Shown here piece by piece: positions 34,934 to 43,405 of a DNA stretch of 64,000 nucleotides. Each line of letters opens with the position of its first letter. Within the stretch, counting starts at the first letter, position 1. Origin of the DNA: Agrococcus lahaulensis DSM 17612 (GTDB lineage Bacteria; Actinomycetota; Actinomycetes; Actinomycetales; Microbacteriaceae); contig NZ_KE384303.1 of assembly GCF_000425105.1 (NCBI RefSeq), positions 1 to 64,000 on the forward strand, given 5' to 3'. Under the pieces are notes generated by a model, which ran no database searches, was not told the origin of the DNA, and worked only from the letters and a program-made list of their open reading frames with translations. The position numbers and the translations under genes are program-made.

Positions 34934-35497
34934 ATGGCCAGGAGGGTGGACGAGCTCGGCGCTCGGCGGGCGCTCGCCGTGCTTTCGGCGGCGCTCGGCG
35001 TCGTGGTCGGGCTCATCGTGGGCGCGCTCTCGGTCGCGCTGCTCGGCGACGCGCTCGCCTGGTCGACCTTCCTCACGTCGGCCGGGTTCGGCGGCGCCGC
35101 GGCGGTCGCCGCCGCGCTCATCGCGTTCGCCGCAGCCGCGTACGGCGCGCGCTCGACCCGGCGGCAGGCGGAGGAGGATCGCCGGCAGCTCGAGCGGCAG
35201 CGGCGGAAGGAGCAGTGGTGGGCCCGGGCGGAGTGGGCACTCACGGAGGTCGCTCGGGGCGGGAGCTCTGCGGTCATCGGGCTCGGCGTGCTCGAGGCGC
35301 TGGGCCGCAGCGAGTGGGCGGACCAGCACGAGGCCGACATCATCGCCGCCGCGACGGAGTTCGCGCTCACAGCCGAGGCGCACGACGCGGTCAGCGGCTC
35401 GCCGCTGTCGGGAGCAGGGCTTTCCGACGAGGGCGATGCACACTCGACCGCAGAGCACGACCGCGGCACAATGGGTCGAGGAGGCGACCATGGCTGA
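34934..35497 (+). CDS. Membrane protein with two helices and a cytoplasmic helical domain, unknown
   Basis: A 187-residue protein. Two membrane segments (about residues 13-38, VLSAALGVVVGLIVGALSVA; and 47-70) form a hairpin. A highly charged helix follows (RSTRRQAEEDRRQLERQRRK), and then a small cytoplasmic domain with ARAEWALTEVARGGSSAVIG and an acidic C-terminus. Such short membrane-plus-coil proteins are common unknowns in Microbacteriaceae. It overlaps the next gene by 8 nt, so they are coupled. No family was recognised. Confidence 0.75.
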   Translation: MARRVDELGARRALAVLSAALGVVVGLIVGALSVALLGDALAWSTFLTSAGFGGAAAVAAALIAFAAAAYGARSTRRQAEEDRRQLERQRRKEQWWARAEWALTEVARGGSSAVIGLGVLEALGRSEWADQHEADIIAAATEFALTAEAHDAVSGSPLSGAGLSDEGDAHSTAEHDRGTMGRGGDHG

Positions 35498-35690
35498 CGA
35501 GCAGCGTGACGACACGGGCACCGGCGGGCAGGAGCCAGAGCGGCAGACGGTCTACCGCTCCCGCATCACCGGGCGGATCGTGACGCAGGCGGAGCGCATC
35601 GCAGCGGCGCGAGCGCGCATCGTGGCCGATGAGATCCGCGGCATCGAGACCGAGCCGTGGATCGTCGAGCTCGCCAAGCAGCGCGCGTGA
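35490..35690 (+). CDS. Small cytoplasmic protein coupled to the membrane gene before it
   Basis: A 66-residue protein starting MADEQRDDTGTGGQEPERQT. The disordered acidic N-terminus leads to VYRSRITGRIVTQAERIAAA and an Arg/Ala helix. The segment SRITGRIVTQAE resembles a multiprotein-type short motif seen in small actinobacterial proteins, but its function is unknown. The ATG at 35490 overlaps the end of the upstream gene and has GAGGAG 4-9 nt before it. The pair probably forms a membrane protein and its cytoplasmic partner. Confidence 0.6.
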   Translation: MADEQRDDTGTGGQEPERQTVYRSRITGRIVTQAERIAAARARIVADEIRGIETEPWIVELAKQRA

Positions 35691-35720
35691 TTCCTCCAGC
35701 AGCGCTGGCCGGTGGAACGC

Positions 35721-36065
35721 CTAGCGCCGGTCGTCGACGCGCGGGCTCTTGATGAGCACGCCGGCGACGAGCGAGACGAGCGCCGCGGCCATGTGGGCGA
35801 GCGCCCAGCCCTGGCCGGCGAAGTCGAAGGGCAGCACGGGGTTCCACGCGATGGCGATCGCGGCGAACACCGGGACCCACCACCAATGCCGCGCCTGCAG
35901 CGCGAACCAGCCGATGATGATCGCGAGCACCGCGATGACGAAGCGGAGCGTGCCGTACCACTCGCTCTCGAGCAGCAGCAGCGCGACGACGAGCAGGACG
36001 GCGAGCAGGATGCCGGGCGCGAGGGCGTTGCGCTGGAAGGTGGGGCCGTAGCGGTCGGAGGACAT
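35721..36065 (-). CDS. Small membrane protein (DUF6804-like)
   Basis: A 114-residue integral membrane protein with four hydrophobic segments: ALAPGILLAVLLVVALLLLE, LRFVIAVLAIIIGWFALQA, WWWVPVFAAIAIAWNPVLPF and WALAHMAAALVSLVAGVLI. The aromatic ARHWWWVP turn and NPVLPFDF are distinctive and recall, from memory, the DUF6804 family; this was not verified. The role is unknown. The ATG at 36065 (MSSDRYG) is preferred to a start three codons earlier. It lies between a small operon and a palindromic repeat that precedes the hrpA stop. Confidence 0.72.
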   Translation of the reverse strand: MSSDRYGPTFQRNALAPGILLAVLLVVALLLLESEWYGTLRFVIAVLAIIIGWFALQARHWWWVPVFAAIAIAWNPVLPFDFAGQGWALAHMAAALVSLVAGVLIKSPRVDDRR

Positions 36066-36090
36066 CGCCTCCAAACCTACGCCCGTGCAG

Positions 36091-36134
36091 CGTCTCGATA
36101 CGCGCGCTGCGCGCGCTACTCGACGAGCGGGGGA
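36091..36134. repeat. Half copy of the GTCGAGTAG palindromic repeat
   Basis: Only the right arm is present: CGTCTCGATACGCGCGCTGC, then the turn GCGCGCTACTCGACGAGCGG. It lies between the small membrane gene and the end of hrpA. The self-complementary GCGCGC centre makes a small hairpin. Confidence 0.75.
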
Positions 36135-36149
36135 GCGGCGGGGAGCGCG

Positions 36150-39100
36150 CTACGCCGCGAGCGCCTTCCTGATGCGCTGCAGGCTCACGGGGCCCGCGGT
36201 GCCGAGCGGCTGCGCGAAGAGGCTCACGCGCAGCTCTTCCAGCAGCCAGCGGGCGGTGACCAGCCGCTCGGCCTTGCCGGTCTCGTCGGCGCTCGCCACC
36301 GCATCCGTCACCGAGGGCGCCAGCGGCAGCGTGCCGCCCGCCGCGGTGTAGAGCACCGTCGCCTGCTCGACCTCGCTCATCCATGCGCGGTCGCGGTTCG
36401 CGGTCTCGGGCAGCCGCTTCACGCGGTGCTCGATCGCTCGCACGTAGACCTCGAGCCGGCCGAGCCGATCGAGCCCCGTGCGGCTCACGAAGCCGTCGAA
36501 GACGAGCTGCTCGAGGTTGGCGCGCGCGTCGGCGAGCGCCGCCATGTGGGCGAGGCTCGCGCCGTCGCGGATCGCGCGGTCGGCGAGCCGCGCGCTCGTC
36601 AGGATGCGCGCGACCTGGCTCGCGAGCGCGAACATGCGGTCGACGAGGCCGTCGGCGACGCGCGCCCGGAGCGCCTCGAACTCCGCGACCGTCGCAGGCG
36701 GACGCGCGCCGAGCTCGGCGTCGATGATCGCGAGCATGAGGTCGTCGAAGAGGCGGTCGGTCGACGCGTAGGGCGAGGCGCCGAGCGCGAGCTTCTCGGC
36801 GCTCGTGAGGTTGGCCTGCACGTAGGGCGCGGGGCTCGGCACCTGCCGGAGCAGCAGCTGCCGCACCGCCGCGCGCTGGTCGCGCTGCTGCGCCTCGCGG
36901 GTCGATGCGAGCCGGATGCCGACCGTGCCCTTCCCCGTCACCGCGTAGCCCGGGTAGGCGCGCACCGTGTTGCCGCCCTGCCGCACGTCGATGTGCTCGG
37001 GGAGGTCGGTGTCGAATCCCGCGACCTCGTCGCGCTCGAGGTCGCTCGTCACCTTGACGGCCGCCTTCGCCACCTGCGTGCGCGCCTGCCCGGCGAAGCG
37101 CCGCTTGAGCGCCTCGAGGTCCTTGTCCTGGCCGAGGCGGCGGCCGCGGGCGTCCTCCACCGCGAAGGTCGGCTTCAAGTGGTCGGGGATGCGTCCCCAG
37201 TCGACGTCGCTCGCGGCCGCCTGCACGTAGGCGGTGCGGGAGATGCGCGCCGCGAGCACCTCCGAGAGCGACCGCGCGCGCTCGCCGCCCGCCGGCTCGT
37301 CGGGGAGCTCGGCGAGCATGCCGCGCGCCCAGTCGCCGGCCGGCACGACGTGCTTGCGCACGTGCTTCGGCAGGCTCTTGATCATCGCGGTGAGCAGCTC
37401 CTCGCGCATGCCGGGCACGAGCCAGTCGAACCCCTCGGGGCTGAGCCTCGGCAGCACCGCGAGCGGCACGTGCACCGTGAGGCCGTCGTCGGCGGCGCCC
37501 GGCTCGAAGCGGTAGCTCAGCCGCAGCCGCTGCTCGCCCTGCTGCCACTTCGTCGGGAACGCGCGCGAGTCGACCTGCGGCTCCTCGCCCGTGAGGTCGC
37601 GGCGCGTCATCGTCAGCAGGTCGGGCGTCTCCTCGCGAGCCTTGCGCCACCAGCCCTCGAAGCTGCGGGTCGAGACGACGTCGGCGGGGATGCGCGCGTC
37701 GAAGAACTCGAAGACCGCCTCGTCGCCGACGAGCAGGTCGCGGCGCCGCTGGCGCTCCTCGAGCCGCTCGATCTCGCGCCGCAGCTCGCGGTTCTTGCGG
37801 TCGAACTCCTGCGGGCTGTCCCACTCGCCCTCGACGAGCGCGTGGCGGATGAAGAGCTCGCGCGCGTGCTCCGGGTCGAAGCGCGCGTACTGCACGCGCC
37901 GGCGCTCGACGATCGGGACGCCGAAGAGCGTCACCTTCTCGTAGGCGACCGCCGCGCCCTGCTTGCGCTCCCAGTGCGGCTCGCTCACCTGCCGCTTCGC
38001 GAGGTCGCCCGCGAGCGGCTCGGCCCAGGCGAGGTCGACGGATGCGACGGTGCGGGCGAAGAGGCGGCTCGTCTCGACGAGCTCGGCGGCCATGACGGCG
38101 CGAGGCGGGTTCTTCGCGAGGCCCGAGCCGGGGAAGATCTGGAACCGCGCGCCCCGTGCGCCGACGTACTCGGCGCGGGGACGCATCCGTCGCTTCGAAC
38201 CCGGCTCGCCGGGCCGCGGGTGCTGCGCCTTCTGCGCCTCGTCGAGGCGGCCGATGCGGCCGAGGAGGCCCGAGAGGAGCGCCTTGTGGACGGCGTCGGC
38301 GTCGACGCTCACCGTCATGCGGGCGGGCGGCCAGTCGCCGTCCCCACCCGCTGGACGAGCAGCCGACGCTCCCTCCGCTGGTCGAGCAGCCGGCGAAGTC
38401 GGCGTATCGAGACCGGAGCGCTGCGCGCCTCGATACGCGCCTTCGGCGCTACTCGACGAGCGGGGACGACGACCGGAGGGGTCCGGCTTGAGCCCCATCG
38501 AGCGCGTGAGCTGCCGCACGACGTCCTGCCACTCGCGCACGCGCAGGAAGCTGAGGTGCTCCGCCTTGCAGAGCTTGCGGAACTGGTTGCCCGAGAGCGT
38601 CGCCTGCTGCTCCTGAAGGTAGCGCCACAGGGCGAGCAGCGTGATGAAGTCGCTCTTCGGGTCGACGAACCGCGTGTGCATGCGGTCCGCCTCCTCGCGG
38701 CGCTCGAGCGGGCGCTCGCGCGGGTCCTGGATCGTGAGCCCCGCGACGATCGCGATGACCTCGTGCGCGACGTCCGCATCCCGGCCGGCCAGGGCCATCC
38801 GCCCGAACCTCGGGTCGACGGGGAGCCGCGCGAGCTCGCGGCCGATGCGCGTGATGTCGCCCTTGGGGCTGATGGCGCCGAGCTCGCGCAGCAGGTCGCG
38901 GCCGTCCTTGATGCCGCGCGGGTCGGGCGGCTGGAGGAAGGGGAACTCCTCGAGCGGGCCGAGCCCGAGCGACGCGGCCTGCAGGATGACCGCCGCGAGG
39001 TTGGTGCGGAGGATCTCGGGGTCGGTGAACTCGGGGCGGCGGTCGAAGTCCTCCTCGGAGTAGAGGCGGATCGCGATGCCGGGCGCGACGCGGCCGGCGC

Positions 39101-40142
39101 GGCCCGAGCGCTGGTTGGCGCTCGCCTGGCTGATCGCCTCGATCGGCAGCCGCTGCACCTTGCTGCGCGCCGAGTAGCGCGAGATGCGGGCCGTGCCGGT
39201 GTCGATGACGTGCCGGATGCCGGGCACCGTGAGGCTCGTCTCGGCCACGTTGGTGGCGAGCACGACCCGGCGACGGATGCCCGCGCGGGTCGAGCGCTCG
39301 AAGACGCGGTGCTGCTCGGCGGCGCTCAAGCGGCCGTAGAGCGGCAGGATCTCGGTGGTCGGGCCGAGCCGGCCCTGCAGCTGGTCCTGCGCGTCGCGGA
39401 TGTCAGCCTCGCTCGGGAAGAACACGAGCACGTCGCCGGAGTCGTCGCGCGCGATCTCCTGCAGCGCCGCCTCGATGCCCTCGATGGGGTCGAGGTCGAC
39501 GGCCGGCTCGTCGGGCTCGCCGTCGTCGTCGGCGTCCTGCGGGCCGACGCGCTGCGCCTCCGCGACGAGCGGGCGGTAGCGGATGTCGACCGGGAAGGTG
39601 CGGCCGGAGACCTCGATGATCGGCGCGCCGCCGAAGTGGCGGCTGAACGACTCCGGGTCGATCGTCGCGCTCGTGACGATGACCTTGAGGTCGGGTCGCC
39701 GGGGGAGGAGCCGCTGCAGGTAGCCGATGAGGAAGTCGATCGTGAGGCTGCGCTCGTGGGCCTCGTCGATGATGATCGTGTCGTAGGCTTCGAGGTCCTT
39801 GTCGCGGTGCATCTCGGCGAGCAGGATGCCGTCGGTCATGACCTTGACGCGGGTGTCGGCGCTCACCTGATCGGTGAAGCGCACCTTGTAGCCGACTTCC
39901 TGCCCGAGCTCGGTGCCGAGCTCCTCCGCGATGCGCTCGGCGATCGTGCGAGCGGCGAGCCGGCGCGGCTGCGTGTGGCCGATCCTCGATCGGCCGAGCT
40001 CGAGGCACATCTTCGGCAGCTGGGTCGTCTTGCCGGAGCCCGTCGCGCCCGCGACGACGACCACCTGGTGGTCGCGGATCGCCGCCATGATCTCGTCGCG
40101 CGCGTCGCTGACGGGCAGCTCGGCCGGGTACTCGATGCGCAC
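36150..40142 (-). CDS. hrpA: ATP-dependent RNA helicase HrpA, with an in-frame repeat insertion
   Basis: A 1330-residue DEAH-box helicase. Walker A is VVVAGATGSGKTTQLPK (about residues 22-38), with DEAHERS for motif II, TSATIDPESFSRHF for motif III and QRSGRAGRVAPG for motif VI. The helicase-associated, OB-like and HrpA-specific C-terminal domains follow, and the length is close to E. coli HrpA (1300). The protein unwinds RNA and is linked to mRNA processing and collided-ribosome rescue. Near residues 559-599 the sequence is replaced by SSSSAEGAYRGAQRSGLD and following Ala/Pro/Arg-rich residues, encoded by a palindromic DNA repeat at 38346-38467; the frame stays open. The GTG at 40142 opens the domain. 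Confidence 0.93.
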   Translation of the reverse strand: MRIEYPAELPVSDARDEIMAAIRDHQVVVVAGATGSGKTTQLPKMCLELGRSRIGHTQPRRLAARTIAERIAEELGTELGQEVGYKVRFTDQVSADTRVKVMTDGILLAEMHRDKDLEAYDTIIIDEAHERSLTIDFLIGYLQRLLPRRPDLKVIVTSATIDPESFSRHFGGAPIIEVSGRTFPVDIRYRPLVAEAQRVGPQDADDDGEPDEPAVDLDPIEGIEAALQEIARDDSGDVLVFFPSEADIRDAQDQLQGRLGPTTEILPLYGRLSAAEQHRVFERSTRAGIRRRVVLATNVAETSLTVPGIRHVIDTGTARISRYSARSKVQRLPIEAISQASANQRSGRAGRVAPGIAIRLYSEEDFDRRPEFTDPEILRTNLAAVILQAASLGLGPLEEFPFLQPPDPRGIKDGRDLLRELGAISPKGDITRIGRELARLPVDPRFGRMALAGRDADVAHEVIAIVAGLTIQDPRERPLERREEADRMHTRFVDPKSDFITLLALWRYLQEQQATLSGNQFRKLCKAEHLSFLRVREWQDVVRQLTRSMGLKPDPSGRRPRSSSSAEGAYRGAQRSGLDTPTSPAARPAEGASAARPAGGDGDWPPARMTVSVDADAVHKALLSGLLGRIGRLDEAQKAQHPRPGEPGSKRRMRPRAEYVGARGARFQIFPGSGLAKNPPRAVMAAELVETSRLFARTVASVDLAWAEPLAGDLAKRQVSEPHWERKQGAAVAYEKVTLFGVPIVERRRVQYARFDPEHARELFIRHALVEGEWDSPQEFDRKNRELRREIERLEERQRRRDLLVGDEAVFEFFDARIPADVVSTRSFEGWWRKAREETPDLLTMTRRDLTGEEPQVDSRAFPTKWQQGEQRLRLSYRFEPGAADDGLTVHVPLAVLPRLSPEGFDWLVPGMREELLTAMIKSLPKHVRKHVVPAGDWARGMLAELPDEPAGGERARSLSEVLAARISRTAYVQAAASDVDWGRIPDHLKPTFAVEDARGRRLGQDKDLEALKRRFAGQARTQVAKAAVKVTSDLERDEVAGFDTDLPEHIDVRQGGNTVRAYPGYAVTGKGTVGIRLASTREAQQRDQRAAVRQLLLRQVPSPAPYVQANLTSAEKLALGASPYASTDRLFDDLMLAIIDAELGARPPATVAEFEALRARVADGLVDRMFALASQVARILTSARLADRAIRDGASLAHMAALADARANLEQLVFDGFVSRTGLDRLGRLEVYVRAIEHRVKRLPETANRDRAWMSEVEQATVLYTAAGGTLPLAPSVTDAVASADETGKAERLVTARWLLEELRVSLFAQPLGTAGPVSLQRIRKALAA
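38346..38467. repeat. GTCGAG-type palindromic repeat inside hrpA
   Basis: Left arms CTGGACGAGCAG and CTGGTCGAGCAGC, then GCGTATCGAGACCGG; right arms CGCCTCGATACG and CTACTCGACGAGCGGGG. It is clearly the same family as the intergenic copies at 28384 and 53636. The left arms read GAGCAG rather than GAGTAG, and the coding frame reads the right arm's GAGTAG out of phase, so hrpA stays open. Confidence 0.85.
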
Positions 40143-40215
40143 CCGACCATTCTCCCGTGTCGAGCAGCGTGTCAGCGGCAGGGCCGATACTGTGCTTCGA
40201 ACCGGGGAGGCGGCC

Positions 40216-40410
40216 ATGGTCACAATGCACATGCTCAAGCGCGAGGACGCGGAACTTGAGCGCCAGGAACTCGAGGCTGAGATCCGATCTGTGCTCGGGA
40301 CGACCGAGCGCGTGGAACTTCGGCGCCGAAGCATGACAAGCGGCACGACGTCCGAGATGGTCCGCGCGATTCAGCGACTTGCTGAGCTGGATTTCCTCCT
40401 GGCTCCTTGA
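40216..40410 (+). CDS. Small helical protein, unknown
   Basis: A 64-residue protein starting MVTMHMLKREDAELERQELE. It is charged and probably one or two helices, with a C-terminal VRAIQRLAELDFLLAP that could pack against a partner. The ATG has GGGAGG 6 nt upstream. Its stop overlaps the ATG of the next gene (TGATG), so both are made together. It has the size and layout of a small regulator or antitoxin-like partner, but no family was recognised. Confidence 0.6.
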   Translation: MVTMHMLKREDAELERQELEAEIRSVLGTTERVELRRRSMTSGTTSEMVRAIQRLAELDFLLAP

Positions 40411-41135
40411 TGGACGATTCCGCGCTCGAGGCTGAGGCGCGTTCGTTCGCGGCCGACCTCGCAGCGACTCTCGAGGGCGCGCTCGGGTCCGCACACGAGG
40501 TGTCGGTGACGGTGCTCGAGGGGCGCATCTCTGTTCGCCCAGCGGATCCGGCGGGTGTTCCGCTCGCGGCGGACTCTGACGGCGAGACGTTCATGCGTCT
40601 GAACTTCAGGTACTCGTGCACTTGGGACGGTCATGGTCAGTTCTTGGCAGTCCAGGACTCCGAGGTGCACGTGCTGAGCGCATGGGACGCTGATCCGTTG
40701 TTCAGGTACGAATTCGTCAAGCGACCGGACGGTGGGATCCCGGCAGCCCACCTTCAGATTCACGCGCACCGAGACGCGATCGCTTACGCGATGGGCTATC
40801 CAGGATCCGGTTCGCGGCGAGCGAGGCGGCGACTGAAGACTGCCGACGCGGTCCCTCACTTGAGCGCTCTGCACTTTCCACTCGGCGGGACGCGCTTCCG
40901 GCCTTCGATCGAGGATGTGTTGCAGATGCTCATCGAAGAGTTCGGCGTGCGCGCGTCGCATCAGTGGAGGGTCGCCCTGCAGGCGGGACGAGCTCGCTGG
41001 CGGAAGCTGCAGCTCCAGTCAGCTGTGCGCGACGACCTAGAGGTGGCCGCCGACGTGCTCCGTCTCCACGGCTATCGCGTCGATCGCGAGCGTTCCGACC
41101 TGCCAGCGACAGGAGCGCAACTCCTCCAATACTGA
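40410..41135 (+). CDS. Unknown protein coupled to a small upstream gene
   Basis: A 241-residue cytoplasmic protein. The first half is beta-rich and acidic (VSVTVLEGRISVRPADPAG, FRYSCTWDGHGQFLAVQDSE). A middle part has AHLQIHAHRDAIAYAMGYPG with several His, then LSALHFPLGGTRFRPSIEDV and a C-terminal helical part with LIEEFGVRASHQWRVALQAG. The HLQIHAH and HFPLGG segments look conserved-domain-like and might hold a metal or active site. No family was recognised and no membrane segment is seen. It is coupled to the 64-residue gene before it, which suggests a two-protein module. A TTG one codon earlier is an alternative start. Confidence 0.65.
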   Translation: MDDSALEAEARSFAADLAATLEGALGSAHEVSVTVLEGRISVRPADPAGVPLAADSDGETFMRLNFRYSCTWDGHGQFLAVQDSEVHVLSAWDADPLFRYEFVKRPDGGIPAAHLQIHAHRDAIAYAMGYPGSGSRRARRRLKTADAVPHLSALHFPLGGTRFRPSIEDVLQMLIEEFGVRASHQWRVALQAGRARWRKLQLQSAVRDDLEVAADVLRLHGYRVDRERSDLPATGAQLLQY

Positions 41136-41193
41136 ACGCGACCGGTGGCCACCGCCCCGCTTCCTCCCAGCCTCCGCAGGCAGGATGCGGAGC

Positions 41194-41664
41194 ATGAACA
41201 TCAAGGACAACGGACCCAAGCCGAACGTCTTCGACATCGAGACCGCCACGGTCGAGAACGACGCCTACCGCCGCGTCGCCTGGACGGGCAAGCACCTCCA
41301 GGTCACCCTCATGTCGATCGAGCCGGGCGCCTCGATCGGCCTCGAGGTGCACAAGGGCACCGACCAGTTCCTGCGCATCGACCAGGGCAGCGGCGTCGTC
41401 AAGATGGGCCCCTCGAAGGATGACCTGACCGAGACCGAGGTCGGCGACGGCTGGAGCATCCAGGTGCCCGAGGGCACGTGGCACGACGTCGAGAACACCG
41501 GTGACGAGCCGCTGCGCCTCTACACGATCTACGCGCCGACGCACCACGCGCAGGGCATCGTGCAGGAGACGGCCGAGAAGGCCGAGGAGGACGAGGAGGC
41601 AGGCCGCGACGAGCCGCCGTCGTGGGTCGAGGAGGTCGACGAGAAGGGCGAGGAGACGGCCTAG
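41194..41664 (+). CDS. Cupin-domain protein
   Basis: A 156-residue protein with one small cupin barrel (about residues 20-115). Motif 1 is SIGLEVHKGTDQFLRIDQGS and motif 2 is IQVPEGTWHDVENTGDEPLR, which together supply His and Glu metal ligands. Close relatives are annotated as cupin or mannose-6-phosphate-isomerase-like proteins. No enzyme activity can be assigned. The C-terminal 40 residues are acidic and probably disordered (EKAEEDEEAGRDEPPSWVEE). The ATG at 41194 begins MNIKDNG, and a start three codons upstream is possible. A strong hairpin follows the stop by 17 nt. Confidence 0.87.
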   Translation: MNIKDNGPKPNVFDIETATVENDAYRRVAWTGKHLQVTLMSIEPGASIGLEVHKGTDQFLRIDQGSGVVKMGPSKDDLTETEVGDGWSIQVPEGTWHDVENTGDEPLRLYTIYAPTHHAQGIVQETAEKAEEDEEAGRDEPPSWVEEVDEKGEETA

Positions 41665-41680
41665 CCTTCCCTCGACGCGA

Positions 41681-41710
41681 CGACGCCCGCCGGTCGACCG
41701 GCGGGCGTCG
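41681..41710. terminator. Bidirectional hairpin terminator after the cupin gene
   Basis: A perfect 13-bp stem (CGACGCCCGCCGG / CCGGCGGGCGTCG) with a TCGA loop lies between two convergent genes (cupin, ending at 41664, and the membrane gene ending at 41740). Confidence 0.85.
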
Positions 41711-41739
41711 TGCTGTCTCGAGAGGACGAGCGGATGCGT

Positions 41740-42630
41740 TCAGTCGCGACCGGGCGCGTCACTCCGGTCTCCGTCGTCGGCGCGTCCCTCGGGCGCTGCC
41801 TCGACGTCGGTCTCGTCAGCGGGCGTGTGGATGTCGGGGTCGGCGCCGATGACCGCGGTGCCGTCCTGCGCCTCCTCGCTCGGCCCGGGCCGGTAGCCGG
41901 CGCCCTCGGCGTCGGCGTCCTCGTCGCGTCCCTGGTGGCCCTCCTCGGGAGCGGGGGAGTAGCCGCGCGGCGTCTCGGTGTCGCCGGGGTGCACCTCGGG
42001 GATCGTGCCGCCGCGCGTGCCCGCCTCGGGCTGCGCGGCGCCAGCGCCGGTCGACGCACCCGCGACCGCGTCGCTCGCGAGGGTGCCGCCGCGGTTCGCG
42101 GCCGGGTCGGAGCCGAGCTCGTCGGCCGTCGGCACGATCCCGTCGCCGAAGGCGGCGGCCGTCGCGGCGGCCGCACCCGCGCCGCCGGCGAGCCCGGCCG
42201 AGAGGCCCGCGGAGCCGCGAGCCTCGGCGCGGCTGCGGGCACCAGCCTGGTTGCGCGCGCGCTCGGCCGCGGCGTCGGCGAAGTCGGGGTGCGGCTGTCC
42301 GGGCGGCAGGTCGTCGCTGTCGTCGGTGTCGCCGTCGAGCGGGTTGTCGCCGATGAGCGGCGGCAGCTCCTCGCCGAACTCGCCGCGCCGCTCGAGCACG
42401 AACACCGCCGAGAGCATCGTGATGATCGAGAGGCCGACGTACGTCCAGCCGAGCACATTGTTGGCGACGAGGCCGAGCGAGTCGGTGACGCGCGCGTAGC
42501 TCAGCACGGCGAGCAGCGCGCCGATGCCGATGAGCACGGCGGTGAGCACGACGAACCACGTGGGCCGCGTGCGGCGGGTCGCGATCACGACGCCGATCAG
42601 GAGGGCAGCCAGGCCGAGCAGGTAGTGCAT
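41740..42630 (-). CDS. Membrane protein with a long acidic Gly/Ala-rich tail, unknown
   Basis: A 296-residue protein. Three membrane segments fill the first 80 residues (LLGLAALLIGVVIATR, WFVVLTAVLIGIGALLAVL, GWTYVGLSIITMLSAVFVL). The rest is low-complexity: acidic DGDTDDSDDLPPGQP, then Ala/Gly-rich SAGLSAGLAGGAGAAAATAA, and many Asp, Glu and Pro up to the end. The tail is probably disordered and its side of the membrane is unclear. No family was recognised. Confidence 0.75.
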   Translation of the reverse strand: MHYLLGLAALLIGVVIATRRTRPTWFVVLTAVLIGIGALLAVLSYARVTDSLGLVANNVLGWTYVGLSIITMLSAVFVLERRGEFGEELPPLIGDNPLDGDTDDSDDLPPGQPHPDFADAAAERARNQAGARSRAEARGSAGLSAGLAGGAGAAAATAAAFGDGIVPTADELGSDPAANRGGTLASDAVAGASTGAGAAQPEAGTRGGTIPEVHPGDTETPRGYSPAPEEGHQGRDEDADAEGAGYRPGPSEEAQDGTAVIGADPDIHTPADETDVEAAPEGRADDGDRSDAPGRD

Positions 42631-42735
42631 GCGGTCAGCCTAGGCGCGCCCGCCTGAGATGGCACGGGGTGCGATCGTCGAGCGCGATCGGCGGATGCGC
42701 GGCTACCGTCGAGGGGGACGAGGGGAGCGCCGACG

Positions 42736-43362
42736 ATGCTGACGAGCCGTGGCCGCATGACGATCGCGACGACGCTGGGGGCAGGGCTGCTGCTGACGGG
42801 CTGCATGCAGTCGCCGCCGGAGCCGTCGACGAGCCCGGCGCCGAGCACCGCGGCGACGCCGGCGGCGACCGGCGGCGCCGCGGAGCCCAGCGCCTCGCCC
42901 TCGGCCGCCCCCGCCGAGCCGAGCGAGCGCGGCGTGCTGGGCCGCGCATCCGTCGACGTGCCGGAGGAGTGGGAGCAGACCGGCGGCGACCAGACGTTCA
43001 CCCTCCGCTACGCGGCGACCGACAGCCCGAGCTATGAGGCGATCGCGATCGCCGACGGCTTCGGCAGCTTCCAGGGCGCGAGGGCGGGCGTCTCGGTCTT
43101 CATCGCGCAGGCGCAGACGGAGATCGAGCGCTTCCGCATCCTCTCGCAGGAGGACATCGAGGTGCCCGGCGCATCGAGCGCCGTGCGCGTCGACTTCACG
43201 TTCGGCAGCGCCGACGACCCCTCCGACGGCATGTGGGTCGTCGCGGTCGACGACCGCGACGGGCACGCCATCGCGATCGCCTACTCCGGCGGCGAGGCGG
43301 AGGTCGACGACGCCGAGCTCGACGCGGTCGCCGGGTCGGTCGAGCTGCTCCCAGCGCCCTGA
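42736..43362 (+). CDS. Secreted lipoprotein, LpqN-like size, unknown
   Basis: A 208-residue lipoprotein. The signal segment MTIATTLGAGLLLTGCMQ holds the lipobox LTGC. A Pro/Ser/Ala linker of about 40 residues is followed by one globular domain (VDVPEEWEQTGGDQTFTLRY, GVSVFIAQAQTEIERFRILS, VRVDFTFGSADDPSDGMWVV). This arrangement resembles PsbP-like or LpqN-like actinobacterial lipoproteins, but the match was not tested. The ATG at 42736 follows GGGAG by 8 nt. The helicase gene begins 43 nt downstream. Confidence 0.8.
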   Translation: MLTSRGRMTIATTLGAGLLLTGCMQSPPEPSTSPAPSTAATPAATGGAAEPSASPSAAPAEPSERGVLGRASVDVPEEWEQTGGDQTFTLRYAATDSPSYEAIAIADGFGSFQGARAGVSVFIAQAQTEIERFRILSQEDIEVPGASSAVRVDFTFGSADDPSDGMWVVAVDDRDGHAIAIAYSGGEAEVDDAELDAVAGSVELLPAP

Positions 43363-43405
43363 TGCGACACGCGCGAGGGCACCCGCGTCGGCGGTCGCGC
43401 CTACG

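Noticed and set aside
35712-40259. A 1515-residue plus-strand frame opposite hrpA
   Set aside because: It is antisense to a gene with clear helicase motifs and is rich in Arg, Ala and Gly, as expected of a high-GC shadow frame.
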